Source: Brachybacterium fresconis
GTDB taxonomy: Bacteria; Actinomycetota; Actinomycetes; Actinomycetales; Dermabacteraceae
Length of the DNA: 64,000 bases
Direction: 5' to 3'
Assembly (NCBI RefSeq): GCF_017876515.1
Contig: NZ_JAGIOC010000001.1
Coordinates: 2,852,001-2,916,000 of the forward strand
Below the pieces are notes generated by a model that had not been told where the DNA came from, did not search any database, and worked only from the letters and a program-made list of their open reading frames with translations. This document shows positions 1 through 8,554 of the stretch, piece by piece; the first letter of the stretch is position 1, and each line of letters begins with the position of its first letter. Position numbers and translations under genes: made by a program.

Positions 1-214
<214 letters not shown>

Positions 215-390
215 GGGTTTCTCCCGTCGCTCGCGCGGCGCGGGCCGAGCGCGTCCGATGCGCCGGCCCTCCCTGCACCACATTGACCTATGCCAAAAAA
301 TACCACGGCCCATGCCGACGGTTGGAGCACGGGACCGGCGGTGCGCGATGCGGGAGGGCATCCTGGTGCACGCCCCATAGACTCACGAAC
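215..390. promoter_or_regulatory. pdxS/pdxR divergent control region
   Basis: This 176-bp gap separates pdxS (leftward) from pdxR (rightward). Its most AT-rich stretch, about 280-305 (ATTGACCTATGCC followed by six A), lies about 70-90 bp before the pdxS start. That is where a MocR-type activator site plus pdxS promoter would be expected. For pdxR, TAGACT at 378-383 is followed by 7 nt and then the GTG, with no Shine-Dalgarno, which suggests a leaderless transcript. Placement of the PdxR operator is inference. Confidence 0.5.
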
Positions 391-1749
391 GTGAGCACGG
401 ATGCGGAGCACTGCACAGGGCAGGATCATGCCTCGAGGATCAGCGGCGGCACCGCCGCGGAGATCGCCGACAGCGTGCGAGGTCTCGTCGAGCGCGGCGC
501 TCTGGTCCCGGGCCACCCCCTTCCCTCCGTGCGGGCGCTCGCGGAGCAGCTCGGCATCAACCGCAACACCGCCGTGGCCGCCTATCGCACGTTGGCCCGC
601 TCCGGCGTCGTCGTCTCCCAGGGCCGTGCCGGCACCCGGGTCGCCCAGCATCCGCGAGTCCCCCAGGAGGGCTTCGCCGCCGCCGGCTCCCTGCGCGACC
701 TCGGCACCGGCAACCCCGATCCCACGCTGATCCCGGACCTGCGCCCCGCGCTGGCCGCGGCCGTCGGGCGCCCCGTGCTCTATGGCGAACCGGTCATCGA
801 CCGCGACCTGGAGAGCTGGGCGCGGGACTGGATCGCGCCCGACGCACCGGGCCCGGTCGACGGCATGGGCCTGACCCTGACCAGCGGCGCCGTCGACGCG
901 GTGGAGCGACTGCTGGCCCAGGCCCTGCTGCGCGATGACGCGGTGGCCCTCGAGGACCCGTGCTTCCTGGCCAGCATCCACCTCTCCCGGCTCGGCGGCT
1001 ACCGGGCCGTCCCCGTGCCGGTGGACGCCGAGGGCATGACCGTCGACGGGCTCCGGCGCGCCCTGGACCAGGGCGTTCGCGCCGTGGTGAGCACTCCACG
1101 GGCCCAGAACCCCACCGGCGCCTCGCTCACCGCCGAGCGGGCCGCCCAGCTGCGCGAGGTCCTCGCCGACCACCCCTACGTGCTGGTGATCCAGGACGAC
1201 TACTACTCCTACCTGTCCCGTCGGCCGTTCCACTCGATCATCGGCCCCGAGCATCGGCGCTGGGCGCTGATCCGTTCCGTCTCAAAGTTCGCCGGTCCCG
1301 ACATGTGCCTGGCCGTGACCGCCTCCGACCCCGAGACCGCCGCCCGGCTGGCGATGCGCCTGAGCCCGGGCACCACCTGGGTGAGTCACCTGCTGCAGCG
1401 GCTCACGCACGCGGTGATGACCGATGCCGGCGCGCTCGCCCTCATCGAGCGCGCCGGTGCTCATTACGCCGAGCGCAACGCCGCCTTCGCCGAGCGCCTG
1501 AGCGCCCACGGCCTTCCGGCCCGGGCGGGCGACGGGCTGAGTCTCTGGGTGGGCGTGCCCGCCCCGGCCCGGGGCGTCGCCGAGCGCCTCATGCGCCGCG
1601 GCTGGCTGGCGCGCACCGGCGACGAGTTCCGGCTCGGGCCGACGGACGAACCGTCCCACCATCTGCGGCTGACCGTGCACGATCTGGATGAACAGGCGGC
1701 GGAGACCCTCGCCGCCGATCTCGCCGCCGCAGCGCGCGAAGCCCGCTGA
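391..1749 (+). CDS. pdxR: MocR-family (GntR HTH + aminotransferase I fold) regulator PdxR
   Basis: A 452-residue two-domain regulator. A GntR winged helix at about residues 15-80 (TAAEIADSVRGLV, then LPSVRALAEQLGINRNTAVA) is fused to a fold-type I aminotransferase domain that in this family binds PLP as a sensor. The aminotransferase part shows TSGAVDAVERLLAQAL, PRAQNPTG and QDDYYSYL, with the Schiff-base lysine in IRSVSKFAGPD. Divergence from pdxS is the classical arrangement of PdxR, which activates pdxST when PLP is scarce. I chose GTG 391 because the upstream in-frame sequence overlaps the pdxS promoter and looks non-coding. There is no RBS, but a -10-like TAGACT lies 7 nt upstream, which fits leaderless translation. 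Confidence 0.88.
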   Translation: MSTDAEHCTGQDHASRISGGTAAEIADSVRGLVERGALVPGHPLPSVRALAEQLGINRNTAVAAYRTLARSGVVVSQGRAGTRVAQHPRVPQEGFAAAGSLRDLGTGNPDPTLIPDLRPALAAAVGRPVLYGEPVIDRDLESWARDWIAPDAPGPVDGMGLTLTSGAVDAVERLLAQALLRDDAVALEDPCFLASIHLSRLGGYRAVPVPVDAEGMTVDGLRRALDQGVRAVVSTPRAQNPTGASLTAERAAQLREVLADHPYVLVIQDDYYSYLSRRPFHSIIGPEHRRWALIRSVSKFAGPDMCLAVTASDPETAARLAMRLSPGTTWVSHLLQRLTHAVMTDAGALALIERAGAHYAERNAAFAERLSAHGLPARAGDGLSLWVGVPAPARGVAERLMRRGWLARTGDEFRLGPTDEPSHHLRLTVHDLDEQAAETLAADLAAAAREAR

Positions 1750-1773
1750 GGTCGCGAACCCGGGACCTCCGAC

Positions 1774-2352
1774 TCAGAGCTCCCGGATCACCCGCGCCGG
1801 ATTCCCGACCGCCACCACGTTCGCCGGCACATCCCGGGTGACGACCGCCGACGCCCCGATCACCGAGTTCTCACCGATCGTGACGCCCGGCAGCACCGTC
1901 GCGCCCCCGCCCAGCCACACGTTGTCGCCGATGATGATCGGCTCGGCCCGTTCCAGCTTGTCGCGGCGGGGACCGGGCTCCAGGGGATGGATCGGGGTGA
2001 GCAGCTGGACGTTCGGGCCGATCTGGCAGTCATCGCCGATGGTGATCGTCGCGACGTCGGCCGCTGTGAGGCGGTAGTTCACGAAGGTGCGCTTTCCGAG
2101 CACCACGTGCGTGCCGTAGTCCACCGACAGCGGGGGGCGCACCTCGGTCTCCGCTCCGACCCCTCCCAGCAGCTCGGCGAGCAGGTCCCGGGCCTCGGGC
2201 GCGTCGGCGAGCCACGCCCGGTGGTAGCGGTCGGCCAGAACGATCGCCCGGCGCTGAGCCGCGCCGAGCTCCTCGTCGGAGACGTACCAGTCGCCCGCGA
2301 GCATGCGCTCGCGCTGGGTGCGATCATCGGCCGGATCCAGGGCGCTGCTCAT
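1774..2352 (-). CDS. Maltose/galactoside O-acetyltransferase family protein (left-handed beta-helix)
   Basis: A 192-residue acetyl-CoA-dependent sugar O-acetyltransferase of the LacA/Maa/NodL type. The N-terminal maltose-acetyltransferase helix region (RERMLAGDWYVSDEELGAAQ...RAIVLADRYH) is followed by hexapeptide repeats (TITIGDDCQIGPNVQLLTPIH, IIIGDNVWLGGGATVLPGVT, IGENSVIGASAVVTRDVP). The catalytic-type His sits in LLTPIHP, and the C-terminus VVAVGNPARVIREL is typical. Length matches the family. It converges on pdxR with a 24-bp gap and is divergent from an MFS gene 66 bp away. The ATG lacks an SD but has TACCCT (2360-2365, minus strand) 7 nt before it, so leaderless expression is possible. 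The natural acceptor sugar is unknown; the role may be detoxification of non-metabolised sugars. Confidence 0.9.
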   Translation of the reverse strand: MSSALDPADDRTQRERMLAGDWYVSDEELGAAQRRAIVLADRYHRAWLADAPEARDLLAELLGGVGAETEVRPPLSVDYGTHVVLGKRTFVNYRLTAADVATITIGDDCQIGPNVQLLTPIHPLEPGPRRDKLERAEPIIIGDNVWLGGGATVLPGVTIGENSVIGASAVVTRDVPANVVAVGNPARVIREL

Positions 2353-2418
2353 GGGATCGAGGGTAGCGGGCAGGGCCGAGGGCCCGAGGCGAGGGCCGGC
2401 GAGGTGCAGACTGGCGGG

Positions 2419-3654
2419 GTGAGCACGACGCCGGACCCGAGCCCGTTCGAGGGCTACCGCACCAGCGACCCCGAGTACCGCCGCATCACGCTCGCGCTGT
2501 TCTTCGCGGGGATCGCGACCTTCGCGACCCTGTACAGCACGCAGGCCCTGCTGCCGGAGCTCGCCACCGCCTTCGACGTCACCCCCGGCCAGGCGACGCT
2601 GTCGCTGTCGGTCGCGACCATCGGCCTGGGGGCGGCCCTGCTGGTGGCGGGCGTGCTGTCCGAGGCGTACGGGCGCACCCGGCTGATCCACCTGTCCCTG
2701 ACCGCCTCGGCCCTGGTCGGCCTCGCCTGCGCCCTCGCCCCGAGCTGGGAGGTGCTGCTCGGGCTGCGCCTGCTGCAGGGCATCGCCCTGGCGGGGCTGC
2801 CGGCCGTCGCGACCGCGTATCTGCGCGAGGAGATCCACACCCGGGTCACCGCACGTGCGGCCGGCCTCTACATCGGCGGCACCGCCCTCGGTGGGATGAC
2901 CGGCCGCCTGGTCACGGCCGGGATCGGGGGAAGTCTGGGCTGGCACTGGGCCCTCGGTGCCATCGCCCTGGTGGGTCTGATCTGCGCCCTCGCCGTCCGT
3001 CTGCTGCTGCCGGCCTCCCGGAACTTCGTGCCCGTCCCCGCCCGGCCCCGTCGGCTCGCCCGGATGATGGCCGGTGCGCTGCGGGATCCCGCGCTGCTGG
3101 CGCTGTATGCGATCGGCGGCTGCTCCATGGGTGCCTTCGTCGCCGCCTACAACGCCCTGAGCTTCCGCCTGGTCTCCGAGCCCTTCGCGCTCGGCCTCGG
3201 CGCCGCCGGGCTGGTGTTCCTGGTCTACCCCGTCGGGACGGTCGGCTCGATCCTCGCCGGCCGACTCGCGGACGTGCACTCGCGCCGCCTGGTGGTGCCG
3301 GTCGCCAGCGGCGTGCTGGCCGTGGGGCTGCTGCTGACGATCCCCGAGCAGCTGGCCGTCCTCGTCATCGGGGTGGCCGTGATGACCGGCGGGTTCTTCG
3401 CCGTCCACGGGGTCGCCAGCGGCTGGGTGCCGGTGCGCGCCCACGCCGCGGGCCTCGCCCCCGGACCGGCCGCCTCGCTGTACCTGTTCGCCTACTACCT
3501 GGGGTCCTCGGTGTTCGGCAGTCTCGCCGGCCTGGTCTGGTCCGCCGGCAGGTGGCCCGGGGTCCTCGCGCTCACCCTGACGCTGACCGCGATCGTCGTG
3601 GTGCTGGCGCTGCTGCTGCGGCGCACCCGGTCCCTGGAGACGGGGAGGGGGTGA
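2419..3654 (+). CDS. MFS transporter, YnfM/AraJ-like
   Basis: A 411-residue, 12-TM major facilitator protein. The first helix region (ALFFAGIATFATLYSTQALLPE) and the loop LSEAYGRTRLIHLSL (motif A-like between TM2 and TM3) match the YnfM/arabinose-efflux branch of drug:H+ antiporters. A second motif A-like loop, LAGRLADVHSRRLV, opens the C-terminal half. Substrate is unknown; export of a small molecule is the usual role of the branch. The GTG start was chosen because translation from there begins with a short polar leader and because it fits the 66-bp divergent gap to the acetyltransferase. Its stop overlaps the next start by one base (TGATG), so the two are probably co-translated. Confidence 0.85.
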   Translation: MSTTPDPSPFEGYRTSDPEYRRITLALFFAGIATFATLYSTQALLPELATAFDVTPGQATLSLSVATIGLGAALLVAGVLSEAYGRTRLIHLSLTASALVGLACALAPSWEVLLGLRLLQGIALAGLPAVATAYLREEIHTRVTARAAGLYIGGTALGGMTGRLVTAGIGGSLGWHWALGAIALVGLICALAVRLLLPASRNFVPVPARPRRLARMMAGALRDPALLALYAIGGCSMGAFVAAYNALSFRLVSEPFALGLGAAGLVFLVYPVGTVGSILAGRLADVHSRRLVVPVASGVLAVGLLLTIPEQLAVLVIGVAVMTGGFFAVHGVASGWVPVRAHAAGLAPGPAASLYLFAYYLGSSVFGSLAGLVWSAGRWPGVLALTLTLTAIVVVLALLLRRTRSLETGRG

Positions 3655-4418
3655 TGGAGCTGCTCGCTCTCGCGGTGGTCGTCGGCGCGGTGCTGCTCGG
3701 CGTCACCCTCCAGCGCACCAGCGGCATGGGCACCGGCCTGGTGCTCTCGCCGACGCTGGTGCTGGCGATCGGCCCCGTGGCGGGGATCCTGCTGACGAAC
3801 ATGACCACCGTCGTGTCGGCGCTGTTCCTCACCGTCGCCGTCCGGGCCGACATCGACTGGGGTCGCTACGCCCGGATCGCGCCCGCCATCGTCCTGGGAT
3901 CGGTGCCGGCCGCCCTGCTGGTGTACGCGGTCGGATCCGGATGGCTCGAGGTCATCATCGGCGCGGTCCTGCTGCTCTCCCTGGCGGCCACCCCGCTGCT
4001 GCACCGGCTGACGGAGGTCCCGCCCCTGCCCGCCGGGCTGGTCGCCGGGCTGCTGGGCGGTTTCCTGAACACCGCCGTCGGCGTGGCCGCCGCCGCGATG
4101 CTGGCCTACGCGCAGGTGACCCGGTGGGAGCAGAAGGCGTTCGCCGCCACCCTGCAGCCGATCTTCCTGACCATGGGGCTGACGTCGGTGGCGACGAAGC
4201 TGCTGGTAGGGGCGGTCGGCGAGGGGCAGCCTCCGCCGTGGCCGTTGATCCTCGCCGCCATCGGCTCCGTGCCGCTGGGCGTTCTGCTCGGCGGGGCCGT
4301 CGCCCGCCGGGTCTCGGCGAGGACGGCCCGCCGGGTGGCCGTGGTGGTCGTCGTGCTGGGGGCGACGGCGACCCTCCTGCGCGGTCTCGGTCAGGTCCTC
4401 GGCGCCCCGGCGCCGTGA
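3654..4418 (+). CDS. TauE/SafE-family sulfite/anion exporter-like permease
   Basis: A 254-residue integral membrane protein with about eight predicted TM helices. It has the two-repeat pattern of TauE/SafE (formerly DUF81): an N-terminal repeat with SGMGTGLVLSPTLVL and GILLTNMTTVVSALF, and a C-terminal repeat with LVAGLLGGFLNTAVGVAAAAMLAYAQVTRWEQKAF. Members are proposed to move sulfite, sulfoacetate or other organic anions. It is translationally coupled to the preceding MFS gene through a one-base overlap, suggesting a paired efflux function. No sulfur-metabolism gene is nearby, so the substrate remains open. It converges on the BNR protein gene with 18 bp between stops. Confidence 0.85.
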   Translation: MELLALAVVVGAVLLGVTLQRTSGMGTGLVLSPTLVLAIGPVAGILLTNMTTVVSALFLTVAVRADIDWGRYARIAPAIVLGSVPAALLVYAVGSGWLEVIIGAVLLLSLAATPLLHRLTEVPPLPAGLVAGLLGGFLNTAVGVAAAAMLAYAQVTRWEQKAFAATLQPIFLTMGLTSVATKLLVGAVGEGQPPPWPLILAAIGSVPLGVLLGGAVARRVSARTARRVAVVVVVLGATATLLRGLGQVLGAPAP

Positions 4419-4436
4419 ACGTCTCGGGCGCTCCGG

Positions 4437-5648
4437 TCAGGTGAGGGAGCCGTACCAGGGGTTGCAGACGCCCTCCTCGGTGGGGGCAGTGGTGATCTCC
4501 AGCAGGTGCCCGGTAGCGGTGCGGACGAAGGTCGGGGAGTAGTTGGGGCAGTAGTTGTTCCAGGGGTCCTCGACCGGCACCGGGGCGGGCTCGACCACCC
4601 AGCGGATGTTCCCGTGCAGCGCACGGTTCTGGGTGCGCAGCACGACCTCGCCGTTGAGCGCGGACAGCCTCCCGTCCGGCAGGTAGTGCATCTGGGAGCC
4701 CAGGAGCACGGAGCCGTCCTCGTCGACGGTCAGGGTCGGGGTGTGGCGCGGCTCGGTGCCGTCGGCCGCGCGGATCAGCGGGTCCCGTGCGGTGACGGGG
4801 CCCCACGTGCGGGGGTCGCGCGAGATGCGCACATAGGTGCGGCACAGGTCCTGCGGTCCGCAGATCTCGTAGCTCATGGCCCAGTGCCCGCTGCGCAGGC
4901 GGCGGACGTTGGGCATGCCCGGCCGGGCCGTCGGGTCCTCCAGCTCGATGACCGGCGTCGGATCGGTCCAGGTCAGGCCGTCGGCCGAGGTCTGTTGGAC
5001 GATCTTCTGGGAATGGTCGTCCCCATCGGTCTCATCGCAGTACCAGAGCACGAGCTCGCCGTCATCGGCGACGGCGAACTCCGGCTCCCACAGGCCGCCC
5101 TCGTTCGCGGCGACCGCGGTGATCGCGATCCGCTCCCAGGTCCGGCCGACGTCCGTGCTCGCCCAGATGCGGATCGACATCCGCCGATCTGCGATGTCCT
5201 GGCCGACCGACGCGCTCCACAGCAGGGTGCCCTCGGGGAGGTCGTCCACCGCCCGGGGCAGCTCGTACAACGTCGCGCAGCACAGACCCTCCCCGGTCCC
5301 GGTCGCCTCGTCGGAGACCGTGCCGACCTGCGCGAAGGTGGCACCGCCGTCCGTGGACTCCCAGATCCCGCCATAGCCGGAGGGGCCGTCGAAGGAGACG
5401 ACGGAGGCCAGCAGGCGGTCGTTCGCCGTGCCCTGATGGGCGAGGCGCACCACCCGGGGATAGAGGCCGGTCCCCTCCAGCAGCAGTTGCGGGGGTCGGT
5501 CCGCGGGGCTCTGGTGAGGCCCGGGCCCACCGGTGGTGCGGGGACCGACGGAGTGCCCACCGTCGGCGAGGGCCGGACCGGCCGCGCCGGTGGCGGCGGT
5601 GCCGGTCAGGGCTGCGGTCAGAGCGGTGGTCAGGGTGCGTCGTTTCAT
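4437..5648 (-). CDS. Secreted BNR/Asp-box repeat glycosyl hydrolase-like protein (sialidase fold)
   Basis: A 403-residue exported protein. The N-terminus MKRRTLTTALTAALTGTAATG...ALA is a Sec-type signal peptide, so it acts outside the membrane. The mature part has Asp-box motifs of beta-propeller sialidases, STDGGATF and STDVGRTW (consensus S-x-D-x-G-x-T-W), and a C-terminal EDPWNNYCPNYSPTFVRT segment. The classical bacterial sialidase FRIP motif and arginine triad are not evident, so true sialidase activity is doubtful; a propeller that binds or cleaves another glycan is as likely. GGAG precedes the ATG. It is monocistronic, convergent with the TauE gene and divergent from the Gfo/Idh pair. 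Confidence 0.75.
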   Translation of the reverse strand: MKRRTLTTALTAALTGTAATGAAGPALADGGHSVGPRTTGGPGPHQSPADRPPQLLLEGTGLYPRVVRLAHQGTANDRLLASVVSFDGPSGYGGIWESTDGGATFAQVGTVSDEATGTGEGLCCATLYELPRAVDDLPEGTLLWSASVGQDIADRRMSIRIWASTDVGRTWERIAITAVAANEGGLWEPEFAVADDGELVLWYCDETDGDDHSQKIVQQTSADGLTWTDPTPVIELEDPTARPGMPNVRRLRSGHWAMSYEICGPQDLCRTYVRISRDPRTWGPVTARDPLIRAADGTEPRHTPTLTVDEDGSVLLGSQMHYLPDGRLSALNGEVVLRTQNRALHGNIRWVVEPAPVPVEDPWNNYCPNYSPTFVRTATGHLLEITTAPTEEGVCNPWYGSLT

Positions 5649-6059
5649 GATTGCTCCGTCACTTCCTCGTGGGAGTGGTGCGGTCTCGCTCGTGCGATCG
5701 GTGCGGGTCATGACCTCGAGCCGGGCAGGGTCAGCGGCGACTCCTTCGCCCGCGCGGTCCGGGAGGGGAGAGAGCCGCGGGCGCCTGTTCGTCGACCCTA
5801 GTGCAACGACGCCGGTCTGACCCCACTGCCCGCCGCCCCCACTGCCCGCCGCCGAGTTCTGCGGTGTCGTTGCCAAGATCGACAGTGGGAACGAGAACGT
5901 AGAACTCGGCTTGGTGGGGCTCCGGAGCTGGGCGGGGTGGGCCTCTGAGGTGGGTCCTGGGGCCGCCGACGGGCCGATGGGATGGAACGGGCTACGGACC
6001 CGGTCCCCATCCGGATACGATCGGGGCGGATCTTGACGGCTCCAGCGACGGAGAGTGAC
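5649..6059. other. Intergenic region with a duplicated 16-mer and a long imperfect hairpin
   Basis: No credible gene lies in these 411 bp. It must hold the divergent promoters of the BNR gene and the Gfo/Idh operon. It also contains two adjacent copies of CCCACTGCCCGCCGCC (5822-5837, 5838-5853) running into a 60-nt inverted repeat (5851-5910). The Gfo/Idh start at 6060 has GGAGAG 4 nt upstream. Confidence 0.6.
5851..5910. repeat. Long imperfect inverted repeat (REP-like hairpin)
   Basis: The outer arms GCCGAGTTCT (5851-5860) and AGAACTCGGC (5901-5910) are perfect complements. Pairing continues inward (TCGTT at about 5867-5871 with AACGA at about 5890-5894, then CCA with TGG), giving roughly 25-bp arms with a few mismatches around a short loop. 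There is no T-run, so it is not a canonical terminator. It sits between divergent promoters. It could be a repetitive extragenic palindrome, a dimeric operator or an mRNA leader structure. Confidence 0.6.
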
Positions 6060-7052
6060 ATGGCCCCTGAGGACCCCGCACGGCCTCTGCGCATCGGCAT
6101 CATCGGCACCGGCGGGATCTCCCGCGCCCACGCCCCCGGGTGGATCGAGGTCGGCGCCGAGCTGCACTGCTACAGCCTCGCCGGCGCCGAGGAGTTCGCC
6201 GAGGCCTTCGGCGCCACGGTCCACGGGAGCCTCGAGGAGCTCCTGGCCGTCGTCGACGCGGTGGACGTCTGCACCCCCACGGCCGTGCACGCCGAGATCG
6301 TCCATCGGGCCCTCGACGCCGGCATGGACGTCGTGTGCGAGAAGCCGCTGGCGCTGACCACCGAGGACGCCCGCGCCATGGTCGAGCACGCCGAGCGCGC
6401 GGGTCGGCACCTGTTCCCGGCCCACGTCGTGCGGTACTTCCCGCAGTATGCCGCCGCCCAGCGCGCCATCGAGGCCGGCACCATCGGCCGCCTCGCCGTC
6501 CTGCGCTTCGAACGCACCGGCTCCTTCCCCACCCAGCCCTGGTTCGCCGACGAGGAGCAGTCCGGCGGCATCGTCATGGACCAGATGATCCACGACATCG
6601 ACCAGGCGATCTGGCTGGCCGGACCGGTCCAGCGGGTCTACGCCCAGCAGTCCACCTCCGCCGCGAGCGACACCGTGCGCACCGCCCACGCCGTCCTCAC
6701 CCACACCTCCGGCGCGATCAGCCACTGCCGCGGCCTGTGGGGCCCGCCCGGCACCCGGTTCCGCTACACCTTCGACCTCGCCGGGGACGGCGGCCGCCTG
6801 CAGTACGACTCCGCCGGCGATCCCGGCGTCGTCCTCGACGACGTCGCCGCCTCGCGCCCGGCGAGCGGGGACGGGTTCCTGCCGGACCTCAGCGGTCTGC
6901 GCAGCCCGTACGCCGAGGAGATCGTCGAGTTCGCCGCCGCCCTGCGCTCCGGTGGTCCCACCCGCGTCGCCGCGGCCGACGGTGCCTACGCCGTGGAGAT
7001 CTCCCGCGCCGCCCTCCAGTCCCTGCGTACCTCAGAGAGCATCACATGCTGA
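6060..7052 (+). CDS. Gfo/Idh/MocA-family NAD(P)-dependent oxidoreductase (first of a pair)
   Basis: A 330-residue sugar or inositol dehydrogenase-like protein. An N-terminal Rossmann fold (RIGIIGTGGISRAHAPGW, about residues 11-28) is followed by the family hallmark CEKPLALT near residue 98, whose EKP lysine is used in catalysis, and a C-terminal alpha/beta domain with MDQMIHDIDQAIWL. The His of MIHDID matches the catalytic His region of the family. The substrate cannot be told from sequence; secondary alcohols of sugars, inositols or glycosides are typical. The ATG has GGAGAG upstream. The stop overlaps the next gene by 7 bp, so the two dehydrogenases form an operon and may oxidise and reduce in sequence, as in hydrolysis by transient oxidation. 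Confidence 0.85.
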   Translation: MAPEDPARPLRIGIIGTGGISRAHAPGWIEVGAELHCYSLAGAEEFAEAFGATVHGSLEELLAVVDAVDVCTPTAVHAEIVHRALDAGMDVVCEKPLALTTEDARAMVEHAERAGRHLFPAHVVRYFPQYAAAQRAIEAGTIGRLAVLRFERTGSFPTQPWFADEEQSGGIVMDQMIHDIDQAIWLAGPVQRVYAQQSTSAASDTVRTAHAVLTHTSGAISHCRGLWGPPGTRFRYTFDLAGDGGRLQYDSAGDPGVVLDDVAASRPASGDGFLPDLSGLRSPYAEEIVEFAAALRSGGPTRVAAADGAYAVEISRAALQSLRTSESITC

Positions 7053-8053
7053 CCGAGAACCCCGCCGCACCCCTGCGACCGCTGCGGATCGCGCTGATGA
7101 GCTGCGCGCACACCCACGCCGGCGCCTACACCGCTCGGCTCGATCCCCGTGCCGACGTCGACCTCGTGGTCGCCGACCCCGACGGGTACGGGGACGTGCC
7201 CGCCGAGCGCGTCGTCGGCTCCTACCGGGAGGCCTGGGAGGCCTGGTCCGACGGGCCCGACGCCATCGTCGTCACCAGCGCCAACGCCCACCACAAGGAC
7301 CTCGTGCTCGAGGCCGCCCGCCGCGGCGTGCACGTGCTGTGCGAGAAGCCGCTGGCCACCTCCGTCGCCGACGCGGAGGCCATGGTCGCCGCCTGCCGCG
7401 AGGCCGGCGTGGTGCTGATGACCGCCTTCCCGGTCCACTTCGCCCCGGCCGTGCAGAGCCTGCGCGCCGCCGTCGCCGACGGCACACTCGGCGAGGTCAT
7501 CGGTCTGACCGGCACCAACAACGGAAAGCTGCCCGACACCCGTGCCTGGTTCACCGACGTCGAGCTCGCCGGCGGCGGTTCCCTGGTGGACCACACCGTG
7601 CACCTCGCCGAGATCCTCGACGCGATGTTCGGCGCCCCCCAGGCCGTTCACGCCACCACCAATCGCATCCTGTGGGCGGACCGGGCCGGCGAGGGCGCGG
7701 AGACCGGCGGGCTGGTCACCCTGACCTACGCGGGCGGGCTCGTCGCCACCATCGACTGCTCCTGGTCGCAGCCGGCCGAGGCCCCCACCTGGGGCGGACT
7801 GCGCCTGCAGGCCGTCGGCACCGGCGGGCAGATGCAGATCGACGCCTTCGCCGAGCACGTCGGCGGGCCCGGGCAGTGGCTGCCCTACGGATCGGACTCC
7901 GACTCCGCGCTGCTGGTCGCCTTCCTCGACGCGGTCCGGGTGGGCGAGGCCGTCGAGCCCTCGGGCGACGTCGGCCTGCGCACCGTGCGGGTGGTCGCCG
8001 CCGCCCAGGAGTCGGTGCGCACGGGGCAGCCGGTGACGCTCGCGAGTCTCTGA
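7046..8053 (+). CDS. Gfo/Idh/MocA-family oxidoreductase (second of a pair)
   Basis: A 335-residue paralogue of the preceding gene. The nucleotide-binding strand reads RIALMSCAHTHAGAYTARL, so the usual GxGxxG is replaced by a Ser-Cys-Ala-His-Thr-His stretch. This variant is seen in family members whose cofactor binding is altered or unknown. The hallmark CEKPLATS is intact, as is the C-terminal SLVDHTVHLAEIL with its catalytic-type His. It overlaps the upstream gene by 7 bp. Convergent with the Lrp gene, with 30 bp between stops. Substrate unknown. The pairing of one canonical and one degenerate Rossmann protein suggests a two-step or heteromeric enzyme. Confidence 0.85.
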   Translation: MLTENPAAPLRPLRIALMSCAHTHAGAYTARLDPRADVDLVVADPDGYGDVPAERVVGSYREAWEAWSDGPDAIVVTSANAHHKDLVLEAARRGVHVLCEKPLATSVADAEAMVAACREAGVVLMTAFPVHFAPAVQSLRAAVADGTLGEVIGLTGTNNGKLPDTRAWFTDVELAGGGSLVDHTVHLAEILDAMFGAPQAVHATTNRILWADRAGEGAETGGLVTLTYAGGLVATIDCSWSQPAEAPTWGGLRLQAVGTGGQMQIDAFAEHVGGPGQWLPYGSDSDSALLVAFLDAVRVGEAVEPSGDVGLRTVRVVAAAQESVRTGQPVTLASL

Positions 8054-8083
8054 CCTCTCGCCCCGACCTCCGACGCGTTCGGC

Positions 8084-8554
8084 TCAGCGCTCCAGATCGC
8101 GCTCGAGCACCGGGGCCAGCCGGAAGGGGATCAGCTCGCCCATCGCCAGCGAGGTGTCGGCGCGGATCACGCCGTCGCAGGCCAGCACCAGCTTGTTGAT
8201 CCGGTAGAGGTCCTCGGCGTCGCGGCACACGCAGCGCACCAGGATGTCTCCCTGCCCGCTGAGGCCGTGCACCTGGACCACTTCGGGAATATCCCGCAGC
8301 TGGGTGATGACGTGCTCCAGACGGGGCTGGTCGACCTGGGTGATCATGAAGACGGTCAGCGGGTAACCCAGGGAGGCGGCGTGCAGGCGCCGGTCGTAGC
8401 CCTGCAGCGCCTGGCCGGCCTCCAGGGCGGCCAGGCGCGACTGGACGGTGTTGCGGGAGAGCCCGAGGCGCTCGGCGAGCGCGACGATCGTCGAGCGGGG
8501 ATTCTCCGTCATGGCCAGCAGGAGGCGTCGGTCGGTGTCATCCACGGTGCGCAT
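8084..8554 (-). CDS. Lrp/AsnC-family transcriptional regulator, likely BkdR-type
   Basis: A 156-residue Lrp/AsnC protein. The N-terminal HTH (DDTDRRLLLAMTENPRSTIVALAERLGLSRNTVQSRLAALE) is followed by a RAM effector domain (VFMITQVDQPRLEHVITQL...VVQVHGLSGQGDILVRCVCRDAEDLYRI). Lrp-type BkdR proteins sense branched-chain amino acids and control bkd operons. Divergence from bkdABC, with 179 bp between starts, supports that role here. The ATG has no SD. TAGAAT (8563-8568, minus strand) lies exactly 8 nt upstream, so the mRNA is probably leaderless. Starts further upstream would run into the bkd promoter. Confidence 0.88.
   Translation of the reverse strand: MRTVDDTDRRLLLAMTENPRSTIVALAERLGLSRNTVQSRLAALEAGQALQGYDRRLHAASLGYPLTVFMITQVDQPRLEHVITQLRDIPEVVQVHGLSGQGDILVRCVCRDAEDLYRINKLVLACDGVIRADTSLAMGELIPFRLAPVLERDLER

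Noticed and set aside
4437..5648. True exo-alpha-sialidase.
   Set aside because: Two Asp-boxes are visible, but the FRIP motif and arginine triad are not; no sialic-acid catabolic genes are nearby.
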